A stretch of DNA of 64,000 nt from Pseudomonas sp. Irchel s3h17 (GCF_900187505.1 NZ_FYDL01000015.1:1-64000), one strand, 5' to 3'; shown: positions 42,504 to 52,616, counted from the first letter of the stretch. Notes: generated from the sequence alone by a model not told the origin. A program made the numbers and translations.

Positions 42504-43946
42504 ATGCAGCTTAAAGACACCCTGTTGTTCCGCCAGCAAGCCTTCATCGATGGCGCCTGGGTTGATGCCGACAATGGTCAGACGATCAATGTCACCAACC
42601 CGGCAACGGGCGAAATTCTGGGCACTGTGCCGAAAATGGGCGCCGTTGAAACCCGCCGTGCCATCGAAGCCGCCGACAAGGCGCTGCCGGCCTGGCGTGC
42701 ACTGACCGCCAAAGAGCGTGCGACCAAGTTGCGTCGCTGGTTTGAACTGATGATCGAGAACCAGGACGACCTGGCTCGCCTGATGACCCTCGAGCAAGGC
42801 AAGCCATTGGCCGAAGCCAAGGGCGAAATCGTTTATGCCGCTTCCTTCATCGAGTGGTTCGCCGAAGAAGCCAAGCGCATCTACGGTGACGTGATCCCGG
42901 GCCACCAGCCAGACAAGCGCCTGATCGTGATCAAGCAGCCGATCGGCGTGACCGCGGCAATCACCCCGTGGAACTTCCCGGCCGCCATGATCACCCGTAA
43001 AGCCGGCCCGGCCCTGGCCGCCGGTTGCACCATGGTGCTCAAGCCTGCTTCGCAAACCCCGTTCTCCGCGTTCGCCCTGGCTGAACTGGCCCAGCGTGCC
43101 GGCATTCCTGCCGGTGTGTTCAGCGTGGTTTCCGGCAGTGCCGGCGACATCGGCAGCGAGCTGACCAGCAACCCGATCGTGCGCAAACTGTCCTTCACCG
43201 GCTCGACCGAAATCGGTCGTCAGCTGATGGCCGAGTGCGCCAAGGACATCAAGAAAGTGTCCCTGGAACTGGGCGGCAACGCGCCGTTCATCGTGTTCGA
43301 CGACGCCGACCTGGATAAGGCCGTCGAAGGCGCGATCATTTCCAAGTACCGCAACAACGGCCAGACCTGCGTCTGCGCCAACCGCCTGTACATCCAGGAC
43401 TCGGTCTACGACGCGTTCGCCGAGAAACTCAAGGCGGCCGTGGCCAAGCTCAAGATCGGCAACGGTCTGGAAGCGGGCACCACCACCGGTCCCCTGATCG
43501 ACGGCAAGGCCGTGGCCAAGGTCCAGGAGCACATCGCTGACGCCCTGAGCAAAGGCGCGACCCTGCTGGCCGGTGGCAAGGTGATGGAAGGCAACTTCTT
43601 CGAGCCGACCATCCTGACCAACGTGCCGAAAAACGCTGCCGTGGCCAAGGAAGAAACCTTCGGGCCATTGGCGCCACTGTTCCGCTTCAAAGACGAAGCC
43701 GAAGTGATCGCGATGTCCAACGACACCGAGTTCGGCCTGGCCTCGTACTTCTATGCCCGTGACCTGGGCCGTGTGTTCCGCGTGGCTGAAGCCCTGGAAT
43801 ACGGTATGGTCGGCGTCAACACCGGGTTGATCTCCAACGAAGTCGCGCCGTTCGGCGGCATCAAGGCCTCGGGCCTGGGCCGTGAAGGCTCCAAGTACGG
43901 CATCGAGGATTACCTGGAAATCAAGTACCTCTGCCTGGGCATCTAA
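42504..43946 (+). CDS. gabD: NADP-dependent succinate-semialdehyde dehydrogenase
   Basis: Oxidises succinate semialdehyde to succinate, the last step of GABA degradation. 480 residues from ATG 42504 with AAGGAAAG upstream. Aldehyde dehydrogenase motifs: TPWNFPAAM, KPASQTPFSA, FTGSTEIGRQL, the catalytic Glu in LELGGNAPF and the nucleophile Cys in GQTCVCANR. The downstream gabT supplies its substrate. Confidence 0.97.
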   Translation: MQLKDTLLFRQQAFIDGAWVDADNGQTINVTNPATGEILGTVPKMGAVETRRAIEAADKALPAWRALTAKERATKLRRWFELMIENQDDLARLMTLEQGKPLAEAKGEIVYAASFIEWFAEEAKRIYGDVIPGHQPDKRLIVIKQPIGVTAAITPWNFPAAMITRKAGPALAAGCTMVLKPASQTPFSAFALAELAQRAGIPAGVFSVVSGSAGDIGSELTSNPIVRKLSFTGSTEIGRQLMAECAKDIKKVSLELGGNAPFIVFDDADLDKAVEGAIISKYRNNGQTCVCANRLYIQDSVYDAFAEKLKAAVAKLKIGNGLEAGTTTGPLIDGKAVAKVQEHIADALSKGATLLAGGKVMEGNFFEPTILTNVPKNAAVAKEETFGPLAPLFRFKDEAEVIAMSNDTEFGLASYFYARDLGRVFRVAEALEYGMVGVNTGLISNEVAPFGGIKASGLGREGSKYGIEDYLEIKYLCLGI

Positions 43947-44130
43947 GCCCGGCAAGGCATTGTTTCAAGCGCAAAGGGCACGAGAGCGCTGTCCCTTTGC
44001 GCGCTTCACACGGATTTTTCTCTGTGGCCGGGAACGCTGTGGCAGTCGATCATCGCATGCTGCCGCCGTTGACTCCCCGCCGCGTAATCCTTGAGCCACG
44101 CCGACCGATGAGCGGCGAATGAGGACTGTA

Positions 44131-45408
44131 ATGAGCAAGACTAACGCTGATTTGATGAAACGCCGCGAAGCCGCTGTACCACGCGGTGTTGGCCAGATTC
44201 ACCCGATCTTCGCCGAGTCCGCGAAGAACGCCACCGTGACCGACGTTGAAGGTCGCGAGTTCATCGACTTCGCCGGCGGTATCGCCGTGCTGAACACCGG
44301 TCACCTGCACCCGAAAATCATCGCTGCGGTGACCGAGCAGTTGAACAAGCTGACTCACACCTGCTTCCAGGTACTGGCTTACGAGCCGTACGTGGAACTG
44401 TGCGAAAAAGTGAACGCCAAGGTGCCAGGCGATTTCGCCAAGAAAACCCTGCTGGTGACCACCGGTTCCGAAGCCGTGGAAAACTCCATCAAGATCGCCC
44501 GCGCCGCCACTGGCCGTGCCGGCGTGATCGCCTTCACCGGCGCCTACCACGGTCGCACCATGATGACCCTGGGCCTGACCGGTAAAGTCGTGCCTTACTC
44601 GGCCGGCATGGGCCTGATGCCAGGCGGCATCTTCCGTGCGCTGTACCCGAACGAACTGCATGGCGTGAGCATCGACGATTCGATCGCCAGCATCGAGCGC
44701 ATCTTCAAGAACGACGCCGAGCCGCGTGACATTGCCGCCATCATCATCGAGCCGGTCCAGGGCGAAGGTGGTTTCTACGTCGCTCCTCAAGCGTTCATGA
44801 AGCGCCTGCGCGCCCTGTGCGACCAGCACGGCATCCTGTTGATCGCTGACGAAGTGCAAACCGGCGCTGGCCGTACCGGCACCTTCTTCGCCATGGAACA
44901 GATGGGCGTTGCCGCCGACCTGACCACCTTCGCCAAATCCATCGCCGGCGGCTTCCCGCTGGCCGGTGTGTGCGGCAAGGCCGAGTACATGGACGCGATT
45001 GCCCCAGGTGGCCTGGGCGGTACCTATGCCGGTAGCCCGATTGCCTGCGCCGCAGCCCTGGCCGTGATGGAAGTGTTCGAAGAAGAGCACCTGCTGGACC
45101 GCTGCAAGGCGGTTGGCGAGCGTCTGGTGACGGGCCTCAAGGCTATCCAGGCCAAGTACCCGGTGATCGGTGATGTGCGTGCCCTGGGCGCGATGATCGC
45201 GGTCGAGCTGTTCGAAAACGGCGACAGCCACAAGCCTAACGCTGCGGCAGTGGCTCAGGTTGTGGCCAAGGCGCGTGACAAGGGCCTGATCCTGCTGTCG
45301 TGCGGTACTTACGGCAACGTGTTGCGCGTACTGGTGCCGCTGACCTCTCCGGACGAGCAACTGGACAAAGGTCTGGCGATCATCGAAGAGTGCTTCTCGG
45401 AACTCTGA
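44131..45408 (+). CDS. gabT: 4-aminobutyrate aminotransferase
   Basis: PLP enzyme converting GABA and 2-oxoglutarate to succinate semialdehyde and glutamate, 425 residues. Class III aminotransferase motifs: TTGSEAVENSIKIAR, TGAYHGRTMMTLGLTG, EPVQGEGGF, LIADEVQTGAGRTG and TFAKSIAGGFPLAG with the PLP Lys. ATG 44131 was chosen over the in-frame 44119 because the family starts MSKTNADLM. It lies 184 bp after gabD; a strong terminator follows. Confidence 0.97.
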   Translation: MSKTNADLMKRREAAVPRGVGQIHPIFAESAKNATVTDVEGREFIDFAGGIAVLNTGHLHPKIIAAVTEQLNKLTHTCFQVLAYEPYVELCEKVNAKVPGDFAKKTLLVTTGSEAVENSIKIARAATGRAGVIAFTGAYHGRTMMTLGLTGKVVPYSAGMGLMPGGIFRALYPNELHGVSIDDSIASIERIFKNDAEPRDIAAIIIEPVQGEGGFYVAPQAFMKRLRALCDQHGILLIADEVQTGAGRTGTFFAMEQMGVAADLTTFAKSIAGGFPLAGVCGKAEYMDAIAPGGLGGTYAGSPIACAAALAVMEVFEEEHLLDRCKAVGERLVTGLKAIQAKYPVIGDVRALGAMIAVELFENGDSHKPNAAAVAQVVAKARDKGLILLSCGTYGNVLRVLVPLTSPDEQLDKGLAIIEECFSEL

Positions 45409-45431
45409 TCGCCCAGTGTGACCTGATCGAC

Positions 45432-45458
45432 AAAAAACCCGCTTCGGCGGGTTTTTTT
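45432..45458 (+). terminator. Terminator of gabDT
   Basis: AAAAAACCCGC-TTCG-GCGGGTTTTTTT: perfect stem with an ultrastable TTCG loop and U-run, 24 bp past the gabT stop. Confidence 0.95.
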
Positions 45459-45545
45459 CGTCTCGAGAAACACATCGACGGGTTTGGCCCTGTATCGAAG
45501 GGCCAGCATTGTCTAAGGTGCAAGGCATTGCCTCGGAGTGTATTG

Positions 45546-46754
45546 ATGAATGCTGTTGATTTACCGGCTGTACCGCGAGTGCTGATCGCCGAGGCCGATC
45601 CCTGGTCTCGTGATCTGCTCAAGCAGGTGTTGCTGAACGTGCGCTGCGACGTACGCCTGGATGTGTGCGCCGATGGCCGACAGGCGCTGGAGTGGCTGGG
45701 CCAGCACCCCTACGACCTGGTGATCGCCGATTGGGAGCTGCCCGGCGTCGATGGCCTGGGCTTGCTGCGAAGCGGACGCCGGCGCAACCCGGTGTTGCCG
45801 TTCATTCTGATGAGTCACCGCAACGACAGTGCCAGTGTGCGCGAGGCGCTGCCGCTGGCCCCCACGGCCTACCTGACCAAACCTCTGAACATGCAGGGTC
45901 TGACGCAGCGTTTGCAGGACTTGTTGTTGAGCGCCGGGCAGACCGTTTCCTGCGACATCCCGGGACTGGCGCCGGGCATGACCCTGTCGGTCTTCCTCGA
46001 GCGTCGGCGGGAGCTGGCGGACGGTGCGCCCCTGCTGACCGACGTGCAACGGGCGGTCAAGCGCAGCCTGAACCCCACGGGCCTCGATCTGAAGGTGCTG
46101 GAAGAGGAAGTGCGAACCGACCCACAGATCACCGCCGTCCTGATCGCCGCCGCCAATAGCGCCTCACAGCACCTGGGTGATGCTGTGCAGACCTTGTCCC
46201 AGGCCCTGCATCGCCTGGGCGCCGGGCAAAGCATGAACCTGATTCTGGGCCTGGCCCTCAAGCGCAGTGCAAAGTTGAGCGATCCGTGCCTGGCCGATTA
46301 CGCCGAACGCTACTGGGAGTTGTCCCTGCACACGGCTGAATACAGCCGAACCCTGGCGCGTTTGCTCGACCTTGACCAGGAGCGCTGTTACTGCGCCGGT
46401 ATGCTTCATTGCCTGGGCGATCTGGCGCTGTTGCGCTGCTTGCAGGAGTGGAAACTGGCCGGCGGCGAGTTGGACGACCTGGAGGAAGTTGGCGACGCGC
46501 TGGCAACCTTCGGCGCCGCTTATGGTTCGGCGCTGCGCACCCGCTGGCGGCTGCCGCTGGAGCTGCGGGAGCTGATCGCAGCGGTCTATCAGCTCGGTGG
46601 CGGGGTGTACTCCCGGGAGGCGCTGGTGATGAACATGGCGGCACAACTGGCGCGCCTGACCGAGCATGAGGGCGTCGAGGCGCTGGCCAACAGCCGAACG
46701 GCGCGCTTGCTCAAGATCGGCTTGCCGGAATTGCTGCGCTTGCGCAAACGCTAG
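45546..46754 (+). CDS. Response regulator with HDOD output domain
   Basis: 402 residues. Residues 8-125 are a receiver domain with LIAEADPWSR (acidic pocket), phospho-acceptor Asp in LVIADWELPGVDG and TKPLN (conserved Lys). Residues about 150-400 are HDOD-like (LLTDVQRAVKRSLNP, LEEEVRTDPQITAVLIAAAN, GAGQSMNLILGLALKR, YCAGMLHCLGDLALL). HDOD proteins lack HD catalytic residues and act in signalling. No histidine kinase is adjacent. Confidence 0.88.
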   Translation: MNAVDLPAVPRVLIAEADPWSRDLLKQVLLNVRCDVRLDVCADGRQALEWLGQHPYDLVIADWELPGVDGLGLLRSGRRRNPVLPFILMSHRNDSASVREALPLAPTAYLTKPLNMQGLTQRLQDLLLSAGQTVSCDIPGLAPGMTLSVFLERRRELADGAPLLTDVQRAVKRSLNPTGLDLKVLEEEVRTDPQITAVLIAAANSASQHLGDAVQTLSQALHRLGAGQSMNLILGLALKRSAKLSDPCLADYAERYWELSLHTAEYSRTLARLLDLDQERCYCAGMLHCLGDLALLRCLQEWKLAGGELDDLEEVGDALATFGAAYGSALRTRWRLPLELRELIAAVYQLGGGVYSREALVMNMAAQLARLTEHEGVEALANSRTARLLKIGLPELLRLRKR

Positions 46755-46802
46755 CGGCGCCTATGTTTTCGTGGCGAGGAGGCACCGGCGCCACTGATGC
46801 TG

Positions 46803-47792
46803 TCAGCTGGAGACTATTCGGTTCTTGCCCTGGCGCTTGGCTTCGTACATCGCGGCGTCAGCGCGGCTGTAGAGGGTGTCGAGGCTTTCGTCGTCGGCGC
46901 TCAGGAGCGCCAGGCCCAGGCTCACGGTGATGCCAAAGGCCTGCCCATGATGGTTGAAACTCAAGCGCTGGATTTCCCGCTGCAAACGTTCGGCGACGTG
47001 CCTGGCCATCTCCGGCGTACAGCCGGGGAACACGGCGGAAAACTCTTCCCCGCCAATGCGCCCGAACAGGTCCGCGCGGCGCAAGGCTGTGCGTCCGCAT
47101 TCGGCGAGCTGCTGCAGGACGAGGTCGCCCAGTTGATGGCCGTAGCTGTCATTGATGCGTTTGAAATCATCGATATCCAGCAACAGGAAGGCCAGGGATG
47201 AACCCTGCTGGCGAGCCTGCTGGAACTCGCGGCTGGCGCATTCGAAGAAGTGCCGGCGATTGCTGCTTCGGGTCAACACGTCGGTGGTGGCAAGGTGCTG
47301 CAGCTCGGTTTCTAACCGTTTCCTGTCAGTGATGTCCTCGGCGATGCCCACCACCATCACCGGCTGCCCTGGCTCGGCCTGGCGGTTGAGGAAGCATTTG
47401 TCGCGAAGCCAGCGTACCTGGCCGTCGGCGGTGATAATCCGGTACTCGCGGTCTTCCACGGCACCTTTTTCCAGCACTTGGGCCAGGCTGCGCTCGGCAT
47501 GCTCCAGATCGTCCGGGTAAACGCTGTCACGCCATTGCTGTACGTCTGCCAGCAGCAAGCCGGCAGGGCGACCGAAGAGTCGTTCATAGGCCGGGCTGAC
47601 ATACAGCACCCGACGCGTCTCCCAGTCAAAGGCCCACAGCACGGCGTTGACGCTGACCAGCAGCGCGTTGAACAACTGCTCACGCGCACTCAGGCGTGCC
47701 ACTTCACGTTGAGCGTCGATCAGGGCCGTCAGGTTCTGCCCGGTTTCGGGCCACGGTGGGAGGGGGAGGTCTTGTGGGTTTTCGTTGACCAT
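46803..47792 (-). CDS. PAS-GGDEF diguanylate cyclase
   Basis: Soluble c-di-GMP synthase of 329 residues from ATG 47792. PAS domain at about 40-165 (LFNALLVSVNAVLWAFDWETR ... VVGIAEDITDRKR) and GGDEF domain at about 175-329 with the active motif GGEEF at 247-251. RRAD, five residues before it, is an intact RxxD inhibitory site, so product feedback is expected. Likely the counterpart of P. aeruginosa PA0290, recalled by context. A link to LapA and PNAG regulation is inferred. Confidence 0.92.
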   Translation of the reverse strand: MVNENPQDLPLPPWPETGQNLTALIDAQREVARLSAREQLFNALLVSVNAVLWAFDWETRRVLYVSPAYERLFGRPAGLLLADVQQWRDSVYPDDLEHAERSLAQVLEKGAVEDREYRIITADGQVRWLRDKCFLNRQAEPGQPVMVVGIAEDITDRKRLETELQHLATTDVLTRSSNRRHFFECASREFQQARQQGSSLAFLLLDIDDFKRINDSYGHQLGDLVLQQLAECGRTALRRADLFGRIGGEEFSAVFPGCTPEMARHVAERLQREIQRLSFNHHGQAFGITVSLGLALLSADDESLDTLYSRADAAMYEAKRQGKNRIVSS

Positions 47793-47937
47793 CGACACAA
47801 TTCTCAAAGGGCGTGCCGGCCGTTCGACAGCGGCCGCAGCCAAGCCCGCCTGAATGACGAAGTGATCTTTGAGATAGGGGATTTGGCGCTTAGTTCCAGA
47901 GGGTGCGCCCGCGAACGGGGCGCACCGATCAATGGTG

Positions 47938-49116
47938 TCAGGCAGGGCGCAGCGAGTAGGTCTTCAGTTGGTGAGCGAAGTCGCGCAGCGATTGAATACC
48001 ACTGGCTTCGGCTTCGTGGACCCAGTCCTTGATCGCTGCCAGCATGTCGTGGCCATTGGAACTGGTCTTGACCCAGATCTGCTGCAGCGCCAGGCGTTTT
48101 TCGTAAATCACCTTCAGTGCCTGGCTGTGCTCGAGCATGGTCTGGATGCGCAGGTGGTGCTTGTCATCCAGCAGGCTGGTTTCCCGCGAGAGCAGGCGCT
48201 TGGCGCGATGGAATTGGTGGCGTACCGAATGGTCGACCTTTTCCAGCTCTTGCTTGACCAGCGGGCCGATGACCAGCTTGCGGTACTGGGCCATGATCTG
48301 GAAACGGTTGTTGAGGATGGCCATGGCGGTGTCCATGTCCAGGTTGCCTTTGCCCTCGACACGGTGGGCGATGGGCGCAACCCGCTGAACCTTGGCCAGG
48401 CGCAGGAAGCTGAAGACCTGGATCCAGGCCCAGCCGAGGTCGAACTCCCACTTCTTCACCGACAGTTTTGCCGAGTTAGGGTAGGTGTGGTGGTTGTTGT
48501 GCAGCTCTTCACCGCCGATCAGGATGCCCCAGGGCACCAGGTTGGTCGCTGCGTCACGGCATTCGAAGTTGCGATAGCCCACGGCATGGCCCAGGCCATT
48601 GATGACGCCAGCAGCCCAGACCGGGATCCACATCATCTGGATCGCCCAGATGGTAATGCCGATGGTGCCGAACAACAGCAGGTCGATAACCCCCATGATC
48701 GCCACGCCCAACAGCGGGAAACGGCTGTAGAGGTTGCGCTCGATCCAGTCTTCAGGGCAGTTCTTGCCATAGATCCGTAGCGTCTCGGGGTTTTCCGCTT
48801 CGGCGCGATACAGCTCGGCACCTTTGCGCAGGACGGTGGACAGCCCTTTGATCACGGGACTGTGCGGGTCATCGACGGTTTCGCATTTGGCGTGGTGCTT
48901 GCGGTGGATAGCGGTCCACTCACGGGTGTTCTGCGCCGTGGTCAGCCACAGCCAGAAGCGGAAGAAGTGTTTCAGGCCGGCATTGAGCTCAAGGGAGCGA
49001 TGGGCTGAGTAACGATGCAGATAGACGGTGACACCCACGATGGTGATGTGGGTCATTAGCAGGGTGACCGCCACCAGTTGCCAGGCTGACAAGCCGAGTA
49101 AACCTTCGTACCACAT
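47938..49116 (-). CDS. desA: Membrane fatty-acid desaturase (delta-9 type, DesA-like)
   Basis: Introduces double bonds into membrane lipid acyl chains. 392 residues with the three histidine boxes HRYSAH, HRKHH and HNNHH, and four membrane segments (e.g. LVAVTLLMTHITIVGVTVYLH-like near the N-terminus). A helical C-terminal extension of about 150 residues follows the last box. Divergent from the PAS-GGDEF-EAL gene, as PA0286 is from PA0285 in P. aeruginosa. Confidence 0.92.
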   Translation of the reverse strand: MWYEGLLGLSAWQLVAVTLLMTHITIVGVTVYLHRYSAHRSLELNAGLKHFFRFWLWLTTAQNTREWTAIHRKHHAKCETVDDPHSPVIKGLSTVLRKGAELYRAEAENPETLRIYGKNCPEDWIERNLYSRFPLLGVAIMGVIDLLLFGTIGITIWAIQMMWIPVWAAGVINGLGHAVGYRNFECRDAATNLVPWGILIGGEELHNNHHTYPNSAKLSVKKWEFDLGWAWIQVFSFLRLAKVQRVAPIAHRVEGKGNLDMDTAMAILNNRFQIMAQYRKLVIGPLVKQELEKVDHSVRHQFHRAKRLLSRETSLLDDKHHLRIQTMLEHSQALKVIYEKRLALQQIWVKTSSNGHDMLAAIKDWVHEAEASGIQSLRDFAHQLKTYSLRPA

Positions 49117-49263
49117 AGGCTATAGGGCCCTCGATAAAGAAAAAACAGCAGGCGCATTATCACTCAGGACACAGATAAAACCAGTCGCCCTTTCAGATAA
49201 GAGTGGCTGGATGTTTCTTTAATCTATAATCCCCACCTTTTTTGTAGGGACATGGACGACTGA

Positions 49264-51189
49264 ATGTCTGCTTCTCATCGCGATGCCTTGCGTGCAGCGC
49301 TGCTCTATCTGGTGCTTTCCGTCGTCTGGCTGGAAGTCACTGGTTATTTATTGAGCAAATTATTCGATGGATCCGCTGATCTCCCGCGCTGGCAACTGAT
49401 CAACGGTTACCTCTGGGTGGTGCTCAGTGCCGGGTTGATCTTCGTGGCACGGGCGCGGTTGTTGGGATGCCTGGGGATCGGCACAACCTTGCGCCAGCAC
49501 ACAGAGAATCGCGCTCGATTGCGCCAGGCCCAGGCGGTATTCGACTGTACCCACGAAGGGGTGCTGGTGACCAATCACCAGGGCGTGATTGTCCACGTCA
49601 ATCGAGCCTTCATGGAGATCACCGGATACCGGGCCGAAGAAGTACTGGGTCATACGCCCAGCCTGTTCAAGTCCGGTCACCACCCTCCCGATTTCTACCA
49701 GAACATGTTTCAGACCTTGAGCCACGACCGCGAGTGGAGCGGTGAAATCTGGAACCGGCGCAAAAGCGGCGAGATCTATCCGCAATGGCAGACCATCCGG
49801 GTGATTCATGATGATCGCGGCCGCCTCAGTCACTACGTGGCGGTGTTTTCCGACATCAGTTCGATCAAGGATTCCGAGTATGAATTGGCCCATCTGGCCC
49901 ATCACGATCCGCTGACCGACTTGCCCAATCGTCTGTTGTTCAGCGATCGCGTCGAGCAGGCGCTGGCGAGCGCGCAGACGCATAAACGCGGGTGCGCCTT
50001 GCTGATAATCGACCTGGATCACTTCAAGATGATCAACGACAGCCTCGGGCACAACGTTGGCGATCAGTTGCTCAAGGCCGTGGCGGCTCGTCTGCGTGAG
50101 ATGTTCGGCCCGGGCATTACCCTGGCGCGTTTCGGTGGTGACGAGTTTGCCGTGTTGGCCGAGAGCTGCCCGCAGCTGGTTCAGGCGGCTGCATTGGCGC
50201 AGCGGATCATTGATAGCCTGAAAGAGCTGTTTCAGATCGACGCCCACCAATTGTTCATCAATGCCAGTGTCGGCATCAGCCTGTTCCCCAGCGATGCGCT
50301 GAGCGCCGAGCAGTTGCTGCGCAACGCCGATTCGGCGCTGTTCAAGGCCAAGGGGGCCGGGCGCGACGGCTACGCGTTGTACACCGAAGAGCTGACGGCC
50401 CACGCCCAGCACCGGGTCGAGATTGCCTTTGAACTGCGCCGTGCGCTGGAACAGCAAGAGTTGCGGGTCCATTACCAGCCGGTGCATGACCTCAAGACCA
50501 GCCGTCTGGTTGGCGTTGAAGCCCTGGTTCGCTGGCAGCACCCGCAGCGCGGGCTGGTATCGCCGGCGGAGTTCATTCCGATTGCCGAGCGCACCGGGTT
50601 GATTGCCGAGATCGACGCCTGGGTGATGCTGCAGGCGTGCCGGCAAATGTGTGACTGGCAGAAGGCCGGGGCGCGGTTGTCGTTTATCGCGGTGAACGTT
50701 TCCACACGGCTGTTTGCCCGGCGCGAACTGTATGAGCGGGTTGCCCAGGTACTGCATGACACGGGACTGGACCCGGCCTGCCTGGAGCTGGAGGTGACGG
50801 AAAGCGCGGTGATGGACGATCCGGAGGTGGCGCTGGAGCAAATGCACCGCTTGCGCGAACTGGGAGTGCGCCTGGCCATTGATGACTTTGGTACGGGTTA
50901 TTCGTCGCTGCTGCGCCTCAAGCGCCTGCCGGTGCAGAAACTCAAGATCGATCAGGGATTTGTCGCCGGCCTGCCCTGGGATGACGATGACGTGGCGATC
51001 GTGCGGGTGATCATCGCCCTTGCGCAAAGCATGGGCATGCAAGTGCATGCCGAAGGTATCGAGCACGTCGAGCAGGCGGCGATTCTGCTTGAGCACGAGT
51101 GTGATCTGGGCCAGGGCTACTGGTTTGGCCGCCCGCTGCCAGCACATGAACTGGATTGGGCACGAACACCGGTGATTCCCCTGCACTGA
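49264..51189 (+). CDS. Membrane PAS-GGDEF-EAL dual-domain c-di-GMP protein
   Basis: 641 residues. Two N-terminal membrane helices (ALLYLVLSVVWLEVTGYLL and GYLWVVLSAGLIFVARARL), PAS at about 85-205 (FDCTHEGVLVTNHQGVI), GGDEF at 291-295 and an EAL domain starting near 385 with EAL at 419-421, DDFGTGYSS and an intact metal/catalytic set (LEVTES, KIDQGF, HAEGIE). No RxxD inhibitory site precedes GGDEF. It probably acts mainly as a phosphodiesterase; counterpart of PA0285 by memory of gene order. Confidence 0.92.
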   Translation: MSASHRDALRAALLYLVLSVVWLEVTGYLLSKLFDGSADLPRWQLINGYLWVVLSAGLIFVARARLLGCLGIGTTLRQHTENRARLRQAQAVFDCTHEGVLVTNHQGVIVHVNRAFMEITGYRAEEVLGHTPSLFKSGHHPPDFYQNMFQTLSHDREWSGEIWNRRKSGEIYPQWQTIRVIHDDRGRLSHYVAVFSDISSIKDSEYELAHLAHHDPLTDLPNRLLFSDRVEQALASAQTHKRGCALLIIDLDHFKMINDSLGHNVGDQLLKAVAARLREMFGPGITLARFGGDEFAVLAESCPQLVQAAALAQRIIDSLKELFQIDAHQLFINASVGISLFPSDALSAEQLLRNADSALFKAKGAGRDGYALYTEELTAHAQHRVEIAFELRRALEQQELRVHYQPVHDLKTSRLVGVEALVRWQHPQRGLVSPAEFIPIAERTGLIAEIDAWVMLQACRQMCDWQKAGARLSFIAVNVSTRLFARRELYERVAQVLHDTGLDPACLELEVTESAVMDDPEVALEQMHRLRELGVRLAIDDFGTGYSSLLRLKRLPVQKLKIDQGFVAGLPWDDDDVAIVRVIIALAQSMGMQVHAEGIEHVEQAAILLEHECDLGQGYWFGRPLPAHELDWARTPVIPLH

Positions 51190-51344
51190 ACGCTCCTGCA
51201 GGGCTGTGCGAGAAGGCGCGCTCTTTCAGTTATATAAACATTCTTAAATAGTATTTTTAAGTATATCCGTGCCTCTCTAATATTGCTCCCACGCCACACG
51301 CAGTGCCGCCACTGCCGGGCACATCTCATTTCAGGAGCAGCACC

Positions 51345-51527
51345 ATGAGCGCATCTCTACGTAGCGTTGACGGCCAGGACGAAGCAACCATCTTGCGCGA
51401 GATCCAGAGCGCATTGCGCGATCTGCGCTTTGGTGCGGTAGAGATCACTGTGCATAACGCCCAGGTGGTTCAGATCGAACGCAAAGAGAAATTCCGCTTG
51501 CAGAATCCCGGCAACAAGCCGGGCTGA
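51345..51527 (+). CDS. oscA: OscA-type small sulfur-starvation protein (DUF2292)
   Basis: 60-residue protein (ILREIQSALRDLRFGAVEITVHN then QVVQIERKEKFRL), matching the OscA/DUF2292 family known from pseudomonads as a small gene ahead of the sulfate uptake operon and linked to organosulfur use and chromate tolerance. CAGGAG precedes ATG. It lies 75 bp before sbp and is likely cotranscribed from the A+T-rich promoter region at about 51230-51290. Confidence 0.88.
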   Translation: MSASLRSVDGQDEATILREIQSALRDLRFGAVEITVHNAQVVQIERKEKFRLQNPGNKPG

Positions 51528-51602
51528 TGCCAGCCCCGACAGGCAACCCGATTCCAGAAATACATAAGAACAGCCAGCACTAAAAATTTCAGGAGCTTCA
51601 CT

Positions 51603-52616
51603 ATGTCGTCGATTCGCCGTTACGCGTTGGCCGCTCTGGCCAGTGCCCTGTTTGCCGGTTCCGCGGTTGCCAAGGATTACGAATTGCTCAATGTGTCGTA
51701 CGATCCGACGCGGGAGCTGTACCAGGAGTACAACGCCGAATTCATCGACTTCTGGAAAAAGGAGCACGCTGGCGACAACGTGAAGATCCAGCAGTCCCAC
51801 GGCGGCTCGGGCAAGCAGGGCCGTGCGGTGATCGATGGCCTGCGGGCCGACGTGGTGACGCTGGCGCTGGCCGGTGACATCGACGAAATCGCCAAACTGG
51901 GCAAGACCCTGCCGGGCGATTGGCAGAAACGACTGCCTGAGGCGAGCACGCCCTACACCTCGACCATCGTGTTCCTGGTGCGCAAGGGCAACCCCAAGGG
52001 CATCAAGGATTGGGGCGACCTGACCAAGAATGGCGTCGAAGTGATCACCCCGAATCCGAAAACCTCCGGTGGCGCGCGCTGGAACTTCCTCGCCGCCTGG
52101 GCCTACGGCCTGAAAGCCAACGGCGGCGATGAAGCCAAGGCCAAGGACTATGTGCAGACCCTGTTCAAGCACGTCCCGGTGCTGGACACCGGTGCTCGCG
52201 GTTCGACCATCACCTTCGTCAACAACGGGCAGGGCGATGTGTTGCTGGCCTGGGAAAACGAAGCGTTCCTGGCGCTGAAGGAAGACGGTGGCGCCGACAA
52301 GTTCGAAATCATCGTGCCTTCGCTGTCGATCCTCGCCGAGCCACCCGTGGCCGTGGTCGACAAGAATGCCGAGAAAAAAGGCAACGAGCAGGTCGCCGAA
52401 GCCTACCTCAAGCACCTGTACAGCCCCGCCGGCCAGGAAATCGCCGCCAGGAACTTCTACCGTCCGCGTGACAAGGCCGTGGCCGCCAAGTACGCCCAGC
52501 AGTTCCCGACCCTGGAACTGGTGACTATCGACAAGGACTTCGGCGGCTGGAAAACTGCCCAACCGAAATTTTTCAATGACGGTGGCGTGTTCGACCAGAT
52601 CTACCAGGCGCAGTAA
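51603..52616 (+). CDS. sbp: Periplasmic sulfate-binding protein
   Basis: Captures sulfate for the CysTWA transporter. 337 residues with a signal peptide cleaved near GSAVAKDY. Family motifs: LLNVSYDPTRELYQEYN, QSHGGSGKQ (oxyanion binding), DVVTLALAGDID, TPNPKTSGGARWNFLAAWAYG and TRGSTITFVNN-type (ARGSTITF). AGGAG lies before ATG. First large gene of the sulfate operon. Confidence 0.96.
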   Translation: MSSIRRYALAALASALFAGSAVAKDYELLNVSYDPTRELYQEYNAEFIDFWKKEHAGDNVKIQQSHGGSGKQGRAVIDGLRADVVTLALAGDIDEIAKLGKTLPGDWQKRLPEASTPYTSTIVFLVRKGNPKGIKDWGDLTKNGVEVITPNPKTSGGARWNFLAAWAYGLKANGGDEAKAKDYVQTLFKHVPVLDTGARGSTITFVNNGQGDVLLAWENEAFLALKEDGGADKFEIIVPSLSILAEPPVAVVDKNAEKKGNEQVAEAYLKHLYSPAGQEIAARNFYRPRDKAVAAKYAQQFPTLELVTIDKDFGGWKTAQPKFFNDGGVFDQIYQAQ

